The position numbers and the translations under genes were made by a program. A model generated the notes under the pieces. That model worked only from the letters and a program-made list of their open reading frames with translations, was not told where the DNA came from and did not search any database. 11,103 nucleotides of DNA from Cyanobacteria bacterium UBA3803 (GTDB lineage: Bacteria; Cyanobacteriota; Vampirovibrionia; Gastranaerophilales; Gastranaerophilaceae). The DNA is taken from NCBI GenBank assembly GCA_002369055.1, contig DFEL01000181.1, positions 1 through 11,103 of the forward strand, given 5' to 3'. Below are positions 1 to 7,438 of this stretch, piece by piece. Position 1 is the stretch's first letter. Each line of letters opens with the position of its first letter.

Positions 1-122
1 TTATACAAGTTATCCAAACTGTTGTAATAAATAAACAACTTGAAAGAGAAGACGAATTAAAAAAACAAAAAATTGATGACAGTGTTGTTGCTAAAGCAAA
101 AAAGATTGAGAATAAAGACTAA
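1..122 (+). CDS. 3' end of an unrecognised gene (partial)
   Basis: An open frame enters from the left edge (first full codon at base 3) and gives 39 residues before a TAA stop at 120-122. The visible tail is highly charged: it contains LEREDELKKQKID and ends KKIENKD, so the protein probably ends in a solvent-exposed helix. There is no domain here to identify it. The stop codon directly abuts the ATG of queA (TAA then ATG, no gap), so the two genes are almost certainly co-transcribed and translationally coupled. The reading frame is open throughout and codon use resembles queA. I do not recognise the family. Confidence 0.6.
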   Translation, partial: IQVIQTVVINKQLEREDELKKQKIDDSVVAKAKKIENKD

Positions 123-1163
123 ATGCTTGTAAGTGAATTTGATTACGAATTACCTGAAGAACTTATTGCACAAACACCTAGCGAAAAACGTGATGAATGC
201 AAAATGATGGTGCTTGATAAAGCAACACAAAAAATTGAAAATAAACATTTTTACGATATTATTGATTACCTTGACGAAAATTGTATTCTTGTATTAAACA
301 ACACTAAAGTAATTCCTGCAAGGCTTTTTGGACATAAAGAAACAGGTGCTTTGATTGAAATATTTTTACTTAAAGACAAAGGTAATAAATTATGGGAAGC
401 ACTAATAAAACCTTCAAAACGTGTTAAAATCGATTCCATTGTAAAAATATCCGATGAACTTAGTGTAAAAGCATTAGAAAATCAAGGTGAAGGTAAATGG
501 CTTGTTGAACTTATTTATGACGGAATTTTATACGAAATACTGGACAGAGTTGGTAATATTCCGCTTCCACCTTATATTGAACGAAAAATGACAGATGATG
601 AACGAAAAAGTTTGGATTATGAACGCTACCAAACCGTATATGCAAAAAATGAAGGTTCTGTTGCAGCACCGACCGCAGGATTACATTTTACTCAAGAAAT
701 TTTGGATAAACTTGCACAAAAAGGTGTGGAAATTGCATACGTAAATTTGACAGTCGGATTGGGAACATTCAGACCTGTAAAATGTGATAATATTTTAGAA
801 CACAAAATGGATTCAGAAGAATTTGAAATTTCAAAAGAAACAGCTGATAAAATTAACCTCGCAAAATCTCAAGGAAAAAAACTTGTTGCAGTAGGTACAA
901 CAACAGTAAGAACGTTAGAAACTGCGTATCAACAATTTGGTGCAATAAAAGAATGTAAATCGGCTTCTCAACTGTTTATTTATCCACCTTATGAATTCAA
1001 AGTTGTAGATAATTTAATAACAAATTTTCACCTTCCAAAATCAACTCTTTTAATGCTGGTAAGTGCTTTAGAAGGTAAAGATTTTATTTTTAAAGCATAT
1101 AACGAAGCTATAAAAGAAAAATATATGTTTTACTCTTATGGTGACTGCATGTTTTTAAAATAG
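123..1163 (+). CDS. queA: S-adenosylmethionine:tRNA ribosyltransferase-isomerase QueA
   Basis: This cytoplasmic enzyme transfers and isomerises the ribosyl part of SAM onto 7-aminomethyl-7-deazaguanine at the tRNA wobble position, giving epoxyqueuosine. The 346-residue length is close to the family norm (about 340-356). Family signatures are present in order: VLNNTKVIPARLFG (57-70), NIPLPPYIER (145-154), YQTVYAKNEGSVAAPTAGLHFT (169-190), LTVGLGTFRPV (209-219), VGTTTVRTLE (257-266), TNFHLPKSTLLMLVSAL (300-316) and the ending YMFYSYGDCMFL (334-345). The N-terminus (VSEFDYELPEELIAQTP) aligns with the known start of the family, which supports the ATG at 123. There is no strong Shine-Dalgarno site, and translation probably depends on coupling to the gene ending one base before. 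Nothing looks broken. Identification is from motifs recognised by eye. Confidence 0.97.
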   Translation: MLVSEFDYELPEELIAQTPSEKRDECKMMVLDKATQKIENKHFYDIIDYLDENCILVLNNTKVIPARLFGHKETGALIEIFLLKDKGNKLWEALIKPSKRVKIDSIVKISDELSVKALENQGEGKWLVELIYDGILYEILDRVGNIPLPPYIERKMTDDERKSLDYERYQTVYAKNEGSVAAPTAGLHFTQEILDKLAQKGVEIAYVNLTVGLGTFRPVKCDNILEHKMDSEEFEISKETADKINLAKSQGKKLVAVGTTTVRTLETAYQQFGAIKECKSASQLFIYPPYEFKVVDNLITNFHLPKSTLLMLVSALEGKDFIFKAYNEAIKEKYMFYSYGDCMFLK

Positions 1164-1212
1164 ATTTCAATTGTTTGTTGTGATACACAAATATTTGCTT
1201 CTTCAATCTATT
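1159..1212. repeat. Inverted repeat spanning the convergent queA / lytic transglycosylase ends
   Basis: AATAGATT (1159-1166) and AATCTATT (1205-1212) are perfect 8-bp inverted copies that include the stop codons of the two converging genes. Between them are a small hairpin, TTGTG-ATA-CACAA (1178-1190), and a palindrome, CAAATATTTG (1188-1197). The structure could slow polymerase in both directions, but no T-run follows on either strand, so it is not a canonical intrinsic terminator. In AT-rich DNA it may be chance. Confidence 0.25.
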
Positions 1213-3202
1213 CTTCACCATAAATTCTTGCGTAATTCCAGTATGCTTTATACACTTTTTTCAAATAATTCTGAGTTTCAGAATAAGGAATTTGCTCTAA
1301 CAAATCATCTCTATAATCGTAAGTAATATTATTCTTCCATGCTCTGACCATGCCTGCACCGCCATTATAAGAAAGTACAGAATAAAAATCACTGCCATTA
1401 TTTACCTTTTTTAACTTAGACATATATATACTTCCAAGTTGAATATTATATTTAGGATTATATAAATAATTCGCATCATTAAAAGTTAGTCCGTAAGCAT
1501 TTTTAACTTCATTTGCTGTTTGCGGCATTAATTGCATTAATCCCCTTGCACCAACGGAACTTGTAGCTTTGGTATCAAAATGACTTTCTTCTTTAACCAT
1601 CGCCAATAGCAATACAGGATTATTGTTTAATGAAAGTTCTTTTATTATTTCGTAATAGTGAACAGGATACACTAAACGCCATCTAAAATCTGTCTTTGGT
1701 GGTTTTTTATCCAATTTATCCATGGCATCTCTTGCTAATACAACAGATTTATTAAAATTACCTTCCTGATATGCAAGCCAGCTTTGTACAAATTTATCAT
1801 TTTTACATATCTCGTTTACCAAACCGTAATCCTTTAACAAAGCAAGCTTAACAACCATATCTCCATCTTTGGAATGTTCATAAGGGAAAACAACCGGCTT
1901 ATATTCTATATCATCAACAAACAGAGGATTTTTAACTCTATTCATATCTATATAAGAACGATATGCATAATACGAATCAGGATATATTTCCATAACTTTT
2001 TTATAATAATATCTTGAACCCTCATAGTTTTTAGAACGTTCTTCCGCTTTAGCTAACCAAAACAAAACAAACGGAGTTGAATTTACTTTTGGGAATTTTT
2101 TTAAATGTTCTTGTCCTAAACGCTTTGCATTTTGATATGTACCATACTTCACATTTGAAAAAATTATATTTGAAAGAGCATCTGCGGCAAATTGACCTGA
2201 CGGAAATTTTGCATATAACTCTGAATAACACGCATCTCTGTATTCAACAGGTGAGTTATTGCAGGTTAAATATCTAACATAATCCTCTCCCGTTTTTCCG
2301 TATGAAAGTTGAGCCAAATGGGAAATTGCTGCCATTTTAGTACCGGTTTGAGTCAACAAATATAAATCTATCGCTTTGTATAAATCTTCTTTCGCAACAT
2401 ATTGAGAATACTTTAAAACACCCTGTTCTGTAATCTCCTTAACTTTTGCATATTCTCTCAGTTCATAATAATTTTTTACCAAATCGCACCAACTATATGC
2501 AATATTTGTTTTATCAAGATGCTTTTTAGCCCATTCATATTCTCCGAGTGCATAATATGAACGTGCAATAATCAAGTTATCTTCACCTGTCAAAGAATTT
2601 GGATTTAAATCTTTAATTTTGTTTATTGAATATATAGCAAAACGACCGGCAGGAGCATCTTTTAAATAAGCCTTAAAATAATCTTCTGCTTTTTGTATAT
2701 CCAAAGCAAGCTTTGTAGGATTTGTAACACCTTCTAATTCACGAACTTGAATTAAACCTAAATAATACTTTGAAGCAATTGCATACTCGCTTAAAGGATA
2801 TTTTTTTACAATATTATTGAAATGTCTTTTAGCACGTCTTGGAGAAGCATCGTATATGTTCTGTGCCAACAGATATTTTATTCTGATTGACAACGTAAAA
2901 TCCGGATATCTGCGAATCAATTGTCTGTAATGCTTCATAACCAGTTTTGGCGATTGCATATTTTCTGCACACTTTGCCTGTCTGTATATTGCGGCAGGCT
3001 TTAATGCAGAATTTGAAGATACTTTTGCAAATGCTTCATAAGATTTTTTGTAATCTTGAGCCTTAAAATATTCAAGCCCCTGTGCATAAATACGTAATCC
3101 ATCAGATTCAGAACGGGTATTATTCCAAGCATTTACAATCATTATTGCAATAATTGCACAAATTATTACTACTATTAATATTAATTTTTGTTTTAAATTC
3201 AT
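1208..3202 (-). CDS. Slt-type lytic transglycosylase with N-terminal membrane anchor
   Basis: The predicted function is non-hydrolytic cleavage of the MurNAc-GlcNAc bond of peptidoglycan, leaving 1,6-anhydroMurNAc, in the periplasm. The 664-residue protein resembles Slt70 in plan. Residues 7-26 are a strongly hydrophobic segment after a short basic N-terminus, either an uncleaved anchor or a signal peptide that could be cut after VNA (25). Residues about 33-510 are TPR-like helical pairs forming a solenoid. The C-terminal SLT domain (about 515-660) has the catalytic Glu in KEES (E539), then GARGLMQLMPQTA (551-563), YNPKYNIQLG (581-590), the LSYNGGAG motif (610-617) and IPYSETQNYLKKV (638-650). 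All expected active-site motifs are intact. The ATG at 3202 is preceded by CAGGTTGGAGAT, so AGG/GGAG is available although GGAG sits close to the start. It has its own upstream region after the terminator at 3327-3380 and converges on queA. Confidence 0.93.
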   Translation of the reverse strand: MNLKQKLILIVVIICAIIAIMIVNAWNNTRSESDGLRIYAQGLEYFKAQDYKKSYEAFAKVSSNSALKPAAIYRQAKCAENMQSPKLVMKHYRQLIRRYPDFTLSIRIKYLLAQNIYDASPRRAKRHFNNIVKKYPLSEYAIASKYYLGLIQVRELEGVTNPTKLALDIQKAEDYFKAYLKDAPAGRFAIYSINKIKDLNPNSLTGEDNLIIARSYYALGEYEWAKKHLDKTNIAYSWCDLVKNYYELREYAKVKEITEQGVLKYSQYVAKEDLYKAIDLYLLTQTGTKMAAISHLAQLSYGKTGEDYVRYLTCNNSPVEYRDACYSELYAKFPSGQFAADALSNIIFSNVKYGTYQNAKRLGQEHLKKFPKVNSTPFVLFWLAKAEERSKNYEGSRYYYKKVMEIYPDSYYAYRSYIDMNRVKNPLFVDDIEYKPVVFPYEHSKDGDMVVKLALLKDYGLVNEICKNDKFVQSWLAYQEGNFNKSVVLARDAMDKLDKKPPKTDFRWRLVYPVHYYEIIKELSLNNNPVLLLAMVKEESHFDTKATSSVGARGLMQLMPQTANEVKNAYGLTFNDANYLYNPKYNIQLGSIYMSKLKKVNNGSDFYSVLSYNGGAGMVRAWKNNITYDYRDDLLEQIPYSETQNYLKKVYKAYWNYARIYGEE

Positions 3203-3285
3203 ATCTCCAACCTGTAACTAAGTTTTATTTTACCAAAAAATAACCTCGTAAAACATATTCTGCCGATGAAACTTAACATAATTAC

Positions 3286-3316
3286 ATTATATAATTACAT
3301 TGTGAAAAAATACCAA
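3286..3316 (-). promoter_or_regulatory. Possible promoter of the lytic transglycosylase gene
   Basis: On the - strand a perfect TATAAT lies at 3291-3286, with TTGGTA at 3316-3311 as the best upstream hexamer. The spacer is 19 nt, longer than optimal. This sits just past the terminator hairpin and about 85 bases before the ATG. The -10 lies inside two direct copies of ATGTAATTAT (3300-3291 and 3287-3278, period 13 bp), so it may be an AT-rich coincidence. Confidence 0.3.
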
Positions 3317-3326
3317 ACTCCACCTA

Positions 3327-3380
3327 TAAAAAATACGAAAAAAGATAAGACAAACGTTATAAAAACGTATGTCTTATCTT
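3327..3380 (-). terminator. Rho-independent terminator after the aldolase gene
   Basis: On the - strand, 29 bases past the aldolase stop, AAGATAAGAC (3380-3371) pairs perfectly with GTCTTATCTT (3351-3342). The stem continues inward as one more A:T pair, one mismatch, and ACGTT/AACGT, closing on a 5-nt loop (3359-3363). That is 16 pairs in a 39-nt hairpin. It is followed by TTTTCGTATTTTTT (down to about 3327), a T-rich tract on the - strand only; the + strand side has no T-run. It therefore ends the operon running leftward from 7540 and separates it from the lytic transglycosylase gene. Confidence 0.85.
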
Positions 3381-3409
3381 CGGAAACCAAAATTTTAAAA
3401 AAATAACTT

Positions 3410-4042
3410 CTACTTTGTCCTTAATTTGAAAATTGCTTGTTCTTGTTCACTTGTAAGCAACCTTGCTCCACCTAACAAATACGTATTTAACACAATTTGA
3501 GCATAAGATTCTGCAAGTTCCAATTTTAAATAAGCATCTTGTATATTATCAGAAGCAACAACAAAGCCGTGATTTGCCATTAATACCGCATCATATTCAT
3601 CAAAAAATTTAGCGGTATTTTCTGCTAACTCAACCGTTGACGGAAGTGCATAATCTGCAAGTAATATTTTTCCGAAATAAAAAGAATTTTCTGCCATAAC
3701 AGGCTTATCTAAAGGAATACCTGTCGCAGCAAATGAGCATAAATAAGGCGAATGTACATGTAAAATAACATTCAAATCAGGTCTTTTTTTGTATATAGCA
3801 ATATGCAATAATTTTTCACTTGAAGGTTTTTTACTTTCACCATCTTCCGCATTTCCGTAATAATCCATCAAAACAATATCATCATTTTTTAAATAACCGT
3901 TTGCAGAACCTGATGCCGTTATCAAAATTTTGTCACCATATCTGAATGACATATTACCTGACATACCTGGAGTTAAATTCTTTTGCCCCATTAATTTGCC
4001 ATAGTCTATAAGTAACTTTTCTATTTCATTTCTTGTCATCAT
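3410..4042 (-). CDS. Class II aldolase/adducin family protein (FucA-like)
   Basis: A 210-residue cytoplasmic zinc enzyme of the class II aldolase/adducin fold; L-fuculose-1-phosphate aldolase is about 215 residues. Visible features are the phosphate-binding loop region TPGMSGNMSFR (24-34), LITASGS (40-46), PSSEKLLH with the acidic catalytic residue E76, the zinc ligands H95 and H97 in LHVHSPY, and H158 in MANHGF. These match E73, H92, H94 and H155 of FucA. Glu rather than Asp at the E76 position favours an aldolase over the ribulose-phosphate 4-epimerase branch, but substrate cannot be read from sequence; MtnB-like dehydratases share the fold. Its ATG overlaps the stop of the lptD-like gene (ATGA). 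A strong GGAGGG (4057-4052), 9 nt upstream, selects the first of two adjacent ATGs. It is the last gene before the terminator. A role in envelope sugar supply is only a guess from context. Confidence 0.85.
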   Translation of the reverse strand: MMTRNEIEKLLIDYGKLMGQKNLTPGMSGNMSFRYGDKILITASGSANGYLKNDDIVLMDYYGNAEDGESKKPSSEKLLHIAIYKKRPDLNVILHVHSPYLCSFAATGIPLDKPVMAENSFYFGKILLADYALPSTVELAENTAKFFDEYDAVLMANHGFVVASDNIQDAYLKLELAESYAQIVLNTYLLGGARLLTSEQEQAIFKLRTK

Positions 4043-6297
4043 AAAGGTTCACCCTCCATATATTTTGAAGTATCATCTATATCAACAATACCTACGTGCG
4101 AGCGATACGGATTTGGCGGTGGCACAAATTCATATCGTTCAACCTCATTTTTAGGCCCGTCAGTTTTTCCTATTTTATCAGGATTTTTAATTGTCATTTT
4201 CTTGTACTCAACAGAAGAACCTTTTGTATTCATAGCCATTGAAACACCAAAATATGTATTTTTTCTAACCCAGTCATAACCAAGATTTAATTTAAAATCG
4301 TCAGGTCCGATAGCAGCATAAAAAGTTGCCTCACGCAAAAGATCCCTTTCCGTTTTTCTTATTGTATCTTTTAACAAATAAGAAACATAAAATCCTAATG
4401 TCAAATATTTATGAAGTCTGATATATTCTCTCAAATACACATTTGAACGACCGTATCTATAAGCATCAAATCTTGTTAGCGGTGTATTATCATCATAACA
4501 AGTCAGATAATATCCTGCCTCTTGACGCCAATTTTTATACTGTGTGCTTAAACGAGGTCCCAATCTTCCTACAAATTGAGTATCACCCGTTCCGTATAAA
4601 GCAGCTGAACCTTGTGCTATAACACTAAAATCAACTTGTTTCCAGCCGTCATAATAAGTTGTATCTACACCTCCAAACATTGAATATAACCGTTGATTAT
4701 ATTCTGCCATATACTTAAATCTTGCAGTACTCATATTTGAATAACGACGATATTTATTACCTGATTGATTTCTATCATTTTCGTGAAATATACCCGCTGA
4801 AATTCTATGTCTGAATGAGGCATTTGCATTTTTATATAGGAAATCATTGTGAGTGTAGCCTTTTTCATAAACTAAATCACCACCGTAACCAAGCCAATAT
4901 TTACCCAAAAACCAATCATCCATATATGAATTTTTACCATATTGTAAGAATAAGTGGTCATCTAAACGTTGAACACCTCTTAAAACAAACATCTTGGCTG
5001 CTGTATTGTATGCAAACTCGGTATTATTAGTCGCACTTGTAAACCTTGCAAGTCCACCAAAACCAAACTTATTTTTGTAGTTTATCGTTGGTATTAACTT
5101 TAAAGTTGACCCAAAAGGAGTTTCAAGAACAGCACCGGGTCCTAAGTACATACCAAATGCGGCTAAAGAACCCAACTCAGGATAATTACCTTCAAAATAA
5201 TCCTTCTCTTTATTAGTGTAAAAGGTTAATGAAGGTAGTGAGAATATCTTTTTACCTGTTTTATTTGAATATATTTTAGGATTTTTTAATTGAATTTTAT
5301 CATGTGAAGCCTTTGCCGTAATTTTTAGTTCGTTTACTTTTACCATATATTTATTATTATCGACATCGTTAATCAAAAATGCCAAGTCTTCATCAGGCAT
5401 AATAAATCTACTCATAGCCTCACCGAAACCTGAAGAACGAGTATATATAATATCATCTGATTCTGAAGTTATTTTACCTTTTTCGGCTATTATTGTATCA
5501 CCAAAAACATAACCGTTTTCGGCTTCAAAATCCAAACTCATTGCATATTGTGCTTTTGGATTTGTAATTTGGCTCATTTCTTCATTTAAATCAACCTTTA
5601 TATAATCACCATAAAGCTCTTGACCGTTTCTTATAACTTTTACATTATCATATAACTGCACAATACCTGTCATATTATTGTAAGTCATTCTATCAGAATA
5701 CATAACTGTATTTTGAGTAGGAAATTTTAATTCAACGCTGCCTATGGCTTCCATTTCGTTTGTTTCGGGAAGATATTTCATAGTCCTACATTTAACCATG
5801 ACTTGAATATCTTGTGCCTCTTCTTGCAGTACGGAATTATCTTCATTGTCTGAAGTTGATATAGCATTGTCTTTTATTTGTGTTTCTGAATTATTTTGTT
5901 CATCAAGTGCTGATTCTTCATCTGTATCTGTATCTGCACTAATTTGCGTATTTGAATTTTGTTTTTTTGCAAATTTCATTTGAAGATTATTTTTAACATT
6001 AACTATTTTTAATCTTATTATTTTAAAAGGCGGCATTGTTTTGTTTCTATGAAATCCCAGTCTGCCTTGCCAATTAGAAGGTCTGAATTGTTGATAATAT
6101 TGTTTTTTTTGTACCTGCAATAATTGATTACGTTCTTCTTCCAATTCAAATCTTGATTTAAAAAAGGTTTCACCGGTATAATCCGCAAAATCAGTCATAT
6201 TTGAAGAACGACTTTCAACAATTTCCTCAATTGAAAATGCCGGCTGCATTATAAACATTAATAATATTAAAATTATGCAATATCTTATCTTAAACAA
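4039..6297 (-). CDS. lptD: LptD-like outer-membrane LPS assembly protein (OstA domain plus beta-barrel)
   Basis: Predicted to insert lipopolysaccharide into the outer leaflet. The 752-residue protein (E. coli LptD: 784) begins with a signal peptide (hydrophobic 8-20, likely cut near AFS, 22). Residues 23-110 are basic and glutamine-rich. Residues about 112-163 are an acidic, low-complexity, probably disordered linker. Residues about 165-262 are an LptA/OstA-type jellyroll (MEAIGSVEL, YNNMTGIVQLYDNVKVI, GDYIKVDL), and about 370-690 read as beta-strand-rich barrel with alternating aromatic residues. A tail of about 55 residues with PPPNPY (726-731) follows. The mature chain has only two cysteines, C170 and C600, one per domain. 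The start is TTG (6297), supported by GGGG 9 nt upstream and by the need to keep the signal peptide, because the next ATGs (codons 14 and 17) would destroy it. It lies 15 nt after the M23 gene and overlaps the aldolase start. The barrel is too diverged to align by eye. Confidence 0.82.
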   Translation of the reverse strand: MFKIRYCIILILLMFIMQPAFSIEEIVESRSSNMTDFADYTGETFFKSRFELEEERNQLLQVQKKQYYQQFRPSNWQGRLGFHRNKTMPPFKIIRLKIVNVKNNLQMKFAKKQNSNTQISADTDTDEESALDEQNNSETQIKDNAISTSDNEDNSVLQEEAQDIQVMVKCRTMKYLPETNEMEAIGSVELKFPTQNTVMYSDRMTYNNMTGIVQLYDNVKVIRNGQELYGDYIKVDLNEEMSQITNPKAQYAMSLDFEAENGYVFGDTIIAEKGKITSESDDIIYTRSSGFGEAMSRFIMPDEDLAFLINDVDNNKYMVKVNELKITAKASHDKIQLKNPKIYSNKTGKKIFSLPSLTFYTNKEKDYFEGNYPELGSLAAFGMYLGPGAVLETPFGSTLKLIPTINYKNKFGFGGLARFTSATNNTEFAYNTAAKMFVLRGVQRLDDHLFLQYGKNSYMDDWFLGKYWLGYGGDLVYEKGYTHNDFLYKNANASFRHRISAGIFHENDRNQSGNKYRRYSNMSTARFKYMAEYNQRLYSMFGGVDTTYYDGWKQVDFSVIAQGSAALYGTGDTQFVGRLGPRLSTQYKNWRQEAGYYLTCYDDNTPLTRFDAYRYGRSNVYLREYIRLHKYLTLGFYVSYLLKDTIRKTERDLLREATFYAAIGPDDFKLNLGYDWVRKNTYFGVSMAMNTKGSSVEYKKMTIKNPDKIGKTDGPKNEVERYEFVPPPNPYRSHVGIVDIDDTSKYMEGEPL

Positions 6298-6306
6298 TTT
6301 TATTTA

Positions 6307-6310
6307 CCCC
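6307..6310 (-). promoter_or_regulatory. Ribosome binding site supporting the TTG start of lptD
   Basis: On the - strand GGGG (within ACGGGGTAAATAAAATTG) lies 9 nt before the TTG at 6297, inside the 15-nt gap after the M23 stop codon. It is the only purine-rich G tract near the beginning of the signal peptide and so decides the start. Confidence 0.65.
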
Positions 6311-6312
6311 GT

Positions 6313-7425
6313 TTATATATAATTTAGTGGATTTACAGGCTTACCATTAACCCTAACCTCGAAGTGACAGTGCGGGCCTGTACTATACCCTGTTGTCCCT
6401 TCTCTTCCAACAGTTTGACCTTTATTTACATAAGCTCCGTTAGATGTCGAAATAGAATCCAAATGGGCATATAAAGTAGTTGTTGGTTTACCATTTACTA
6501 TACCATGATCAATAATAACAACCTTTCCATATCCGCCATACCAACCTGTGTATATTACTTTGCCGGAATTTGATGCCCTAACTTCACCTCTATATTGTCC
6601 TCCGATATCTATACCTGAGTGAAATGTTCTGCTATTGAATATAGGATGTGTTCTATATCCGAACGGAGATGTAATTCTGCCTGAAATAGGCTTGATAAAA
6701 CCTGATACAACTTTTACATCACTTTTATTTGTAGAACGATTAATCATCGTTCCTATACTTGCAGACTGTTTTGCAAGTTCTTTTTCCGCTTTTTCGTACG
6801 CAACTCTGTCAGTACGAAGTTTATGTATCATATTTTCATTTTGTGCTATTTCTCGTTGAATAGTTTGTTGTTGATAGTTGATTGTTTTTATTGAGTGAGC
6901 AATACTCCTTTTTCTCTGTTCAATAGAGTATTTTAATAATGCTATTTCATGTGCTTTTTCTTTTGCTATTTTCATTTTTGCATAATCTTGCTTTATCAAT
7001 TTTGATTCAAAATACATTCTGTCAAGAAAAGTATTAAAATCATTTGCTGACAACAGCAATACAAAAAATCCTCTACGTTGAGATTTATAAATTTTTCTTA
7101 TCCTTGTTTTCATTCTAAAATCTAAAGTTGAAAATTCAGACAGTGCAATATTTAATTGTGTTTCCATTCCTGCAAGTTCTGAAGCTGCCGTATCCAGTTT
7201 TTTTCTCGTTGTTGCAAGATTAGATGCTGTACTTTCCAGTTTTTGTTGATTTTTGTATAACTTATTGTGTTCAATTTTTTCAAGCCACTTTAAGTGATTA
7301 ATTTTTTGTCTTGCCTGCTCTTTTGTTTTCACTTGAGCCGCACTTGCAAATGGCAAACAAAACATTATTACTGCACTTAGCAGCAATAATACTGTTATTT
7401 TGGTTGTACTTATAATCTTTTTCAC
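6313..7425 (-). CDS. M23 family murein peptidase with coiled-coil (EnvC/NlpD-like)
   Basis: Predicted periplasmic zinc endopeptidase that cuts peptide cross-links in peptidoglycan, or a divisome-linked amidase activator of the EnvC type. It has a signal peptide (basic MKK, hydrophobic 11-24, likely cut after ASA, 29). Residues about 32-115 and 140-228 are long charged helices predicted as coiled coil, separated by a hydrophobic patch (119-136). The C-terminal LytM/M23 domain spans about 240-366. Metal ligands are present as H269 and D273 (HSGID) and H354; H321 (YAHLD) and H352 (GPHCHFEVR) fill the catalytic positions. EnvC-type activators lack some of these residues, so this one looks catalytically competent. 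The start is GTG at 7425, with AGGA 8 nt upstream, giving MKKIISTTKI, a proper signal-peptide beginning. The stop of the small upstream gene overlaps this ribosome site, which suggests coupling. lptD follows after 15 nt. Confidence 0.92.
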   Translation of the reverse strand: MKKIISTTKITVLLLLSAVIMFCLPFASAAQVKTKEQARQKINHLKWLEKIEHNKLYKNQQKLESTASNLATTRKKLDTAASELAGMETQLNIALSEFSTLDFRMKTRIRKIYKSQRRGFFVLLLSANDFNTFLDRMYFESKLIKQDYAKMKIAKEKAHEIALLKYSIEQRKRSIAHSIKTINYQQQTIQREIAQNENMIHKLRTDRVAYEKAEKELAKQSASIGTMINRSTNKSDVKVVSGFIKPISGRITSPFGYRTHPIFNSRTFHSGIDIGGQYRGEVRASNSGKVIYTGWYGGYGKVVIIDHGIVNGKPTTTLYAHLDSISTSNGAYVNKGQTVGREGTTGYSTGPHCHFEVRVNGKPVNPLNYI

Positions 7426-7433
7426 AAATAAAA

Positions 7434-7438
7434 TCCTA
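7434..7438 (-). promoter_or_regulatory. Ribosome binding site for the GTG start of the M23 gene, overlapping the small gene's stop
   Basis: On the - strand TAGGA lies 8 nt before the GTG at 7425. The TAG (7438-7436) is also the stop codon of the 34-residue upstream gene, so ribosomes ending there are already positioned to restart. The site supports GTG as the true start. Confidence 0.65.

Noticed and set aside
2049..2277. Open frames of 60-66 codons on both strands inside the lytic transglycosylase gene
   Set aside because: They are shadows of a well-supported gene, with no family motif and no ribosome site.
3199..3279. A 26-codon - strand frame ending in an ATGA overlap with the lytic transglycosylase start, possibly a leader peptide
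   Set aside because: No ribosome site precedes its ATG and its composition is that of random AT-rich sequence; the overlap alone is not enough.
3266..3406. A 46-codon open frame on the + strand between the transglycosylase and aldolase genes
   Set aside because: It has no ribosome site, is lysine- and asparagine-rich as expected from A-rich DNA, and runs straight through the terminator hairpin, which explains the conserved-looking structure there.
5921..5936. Short tandem repeat of TCTGTA in the lptD-like gene, possible phase-variation tract
   Set aside because: Fewer than three 6-bp units, so changes would stay in frame and only alter the DTDT part of an acidic linker; no switching role is supported.
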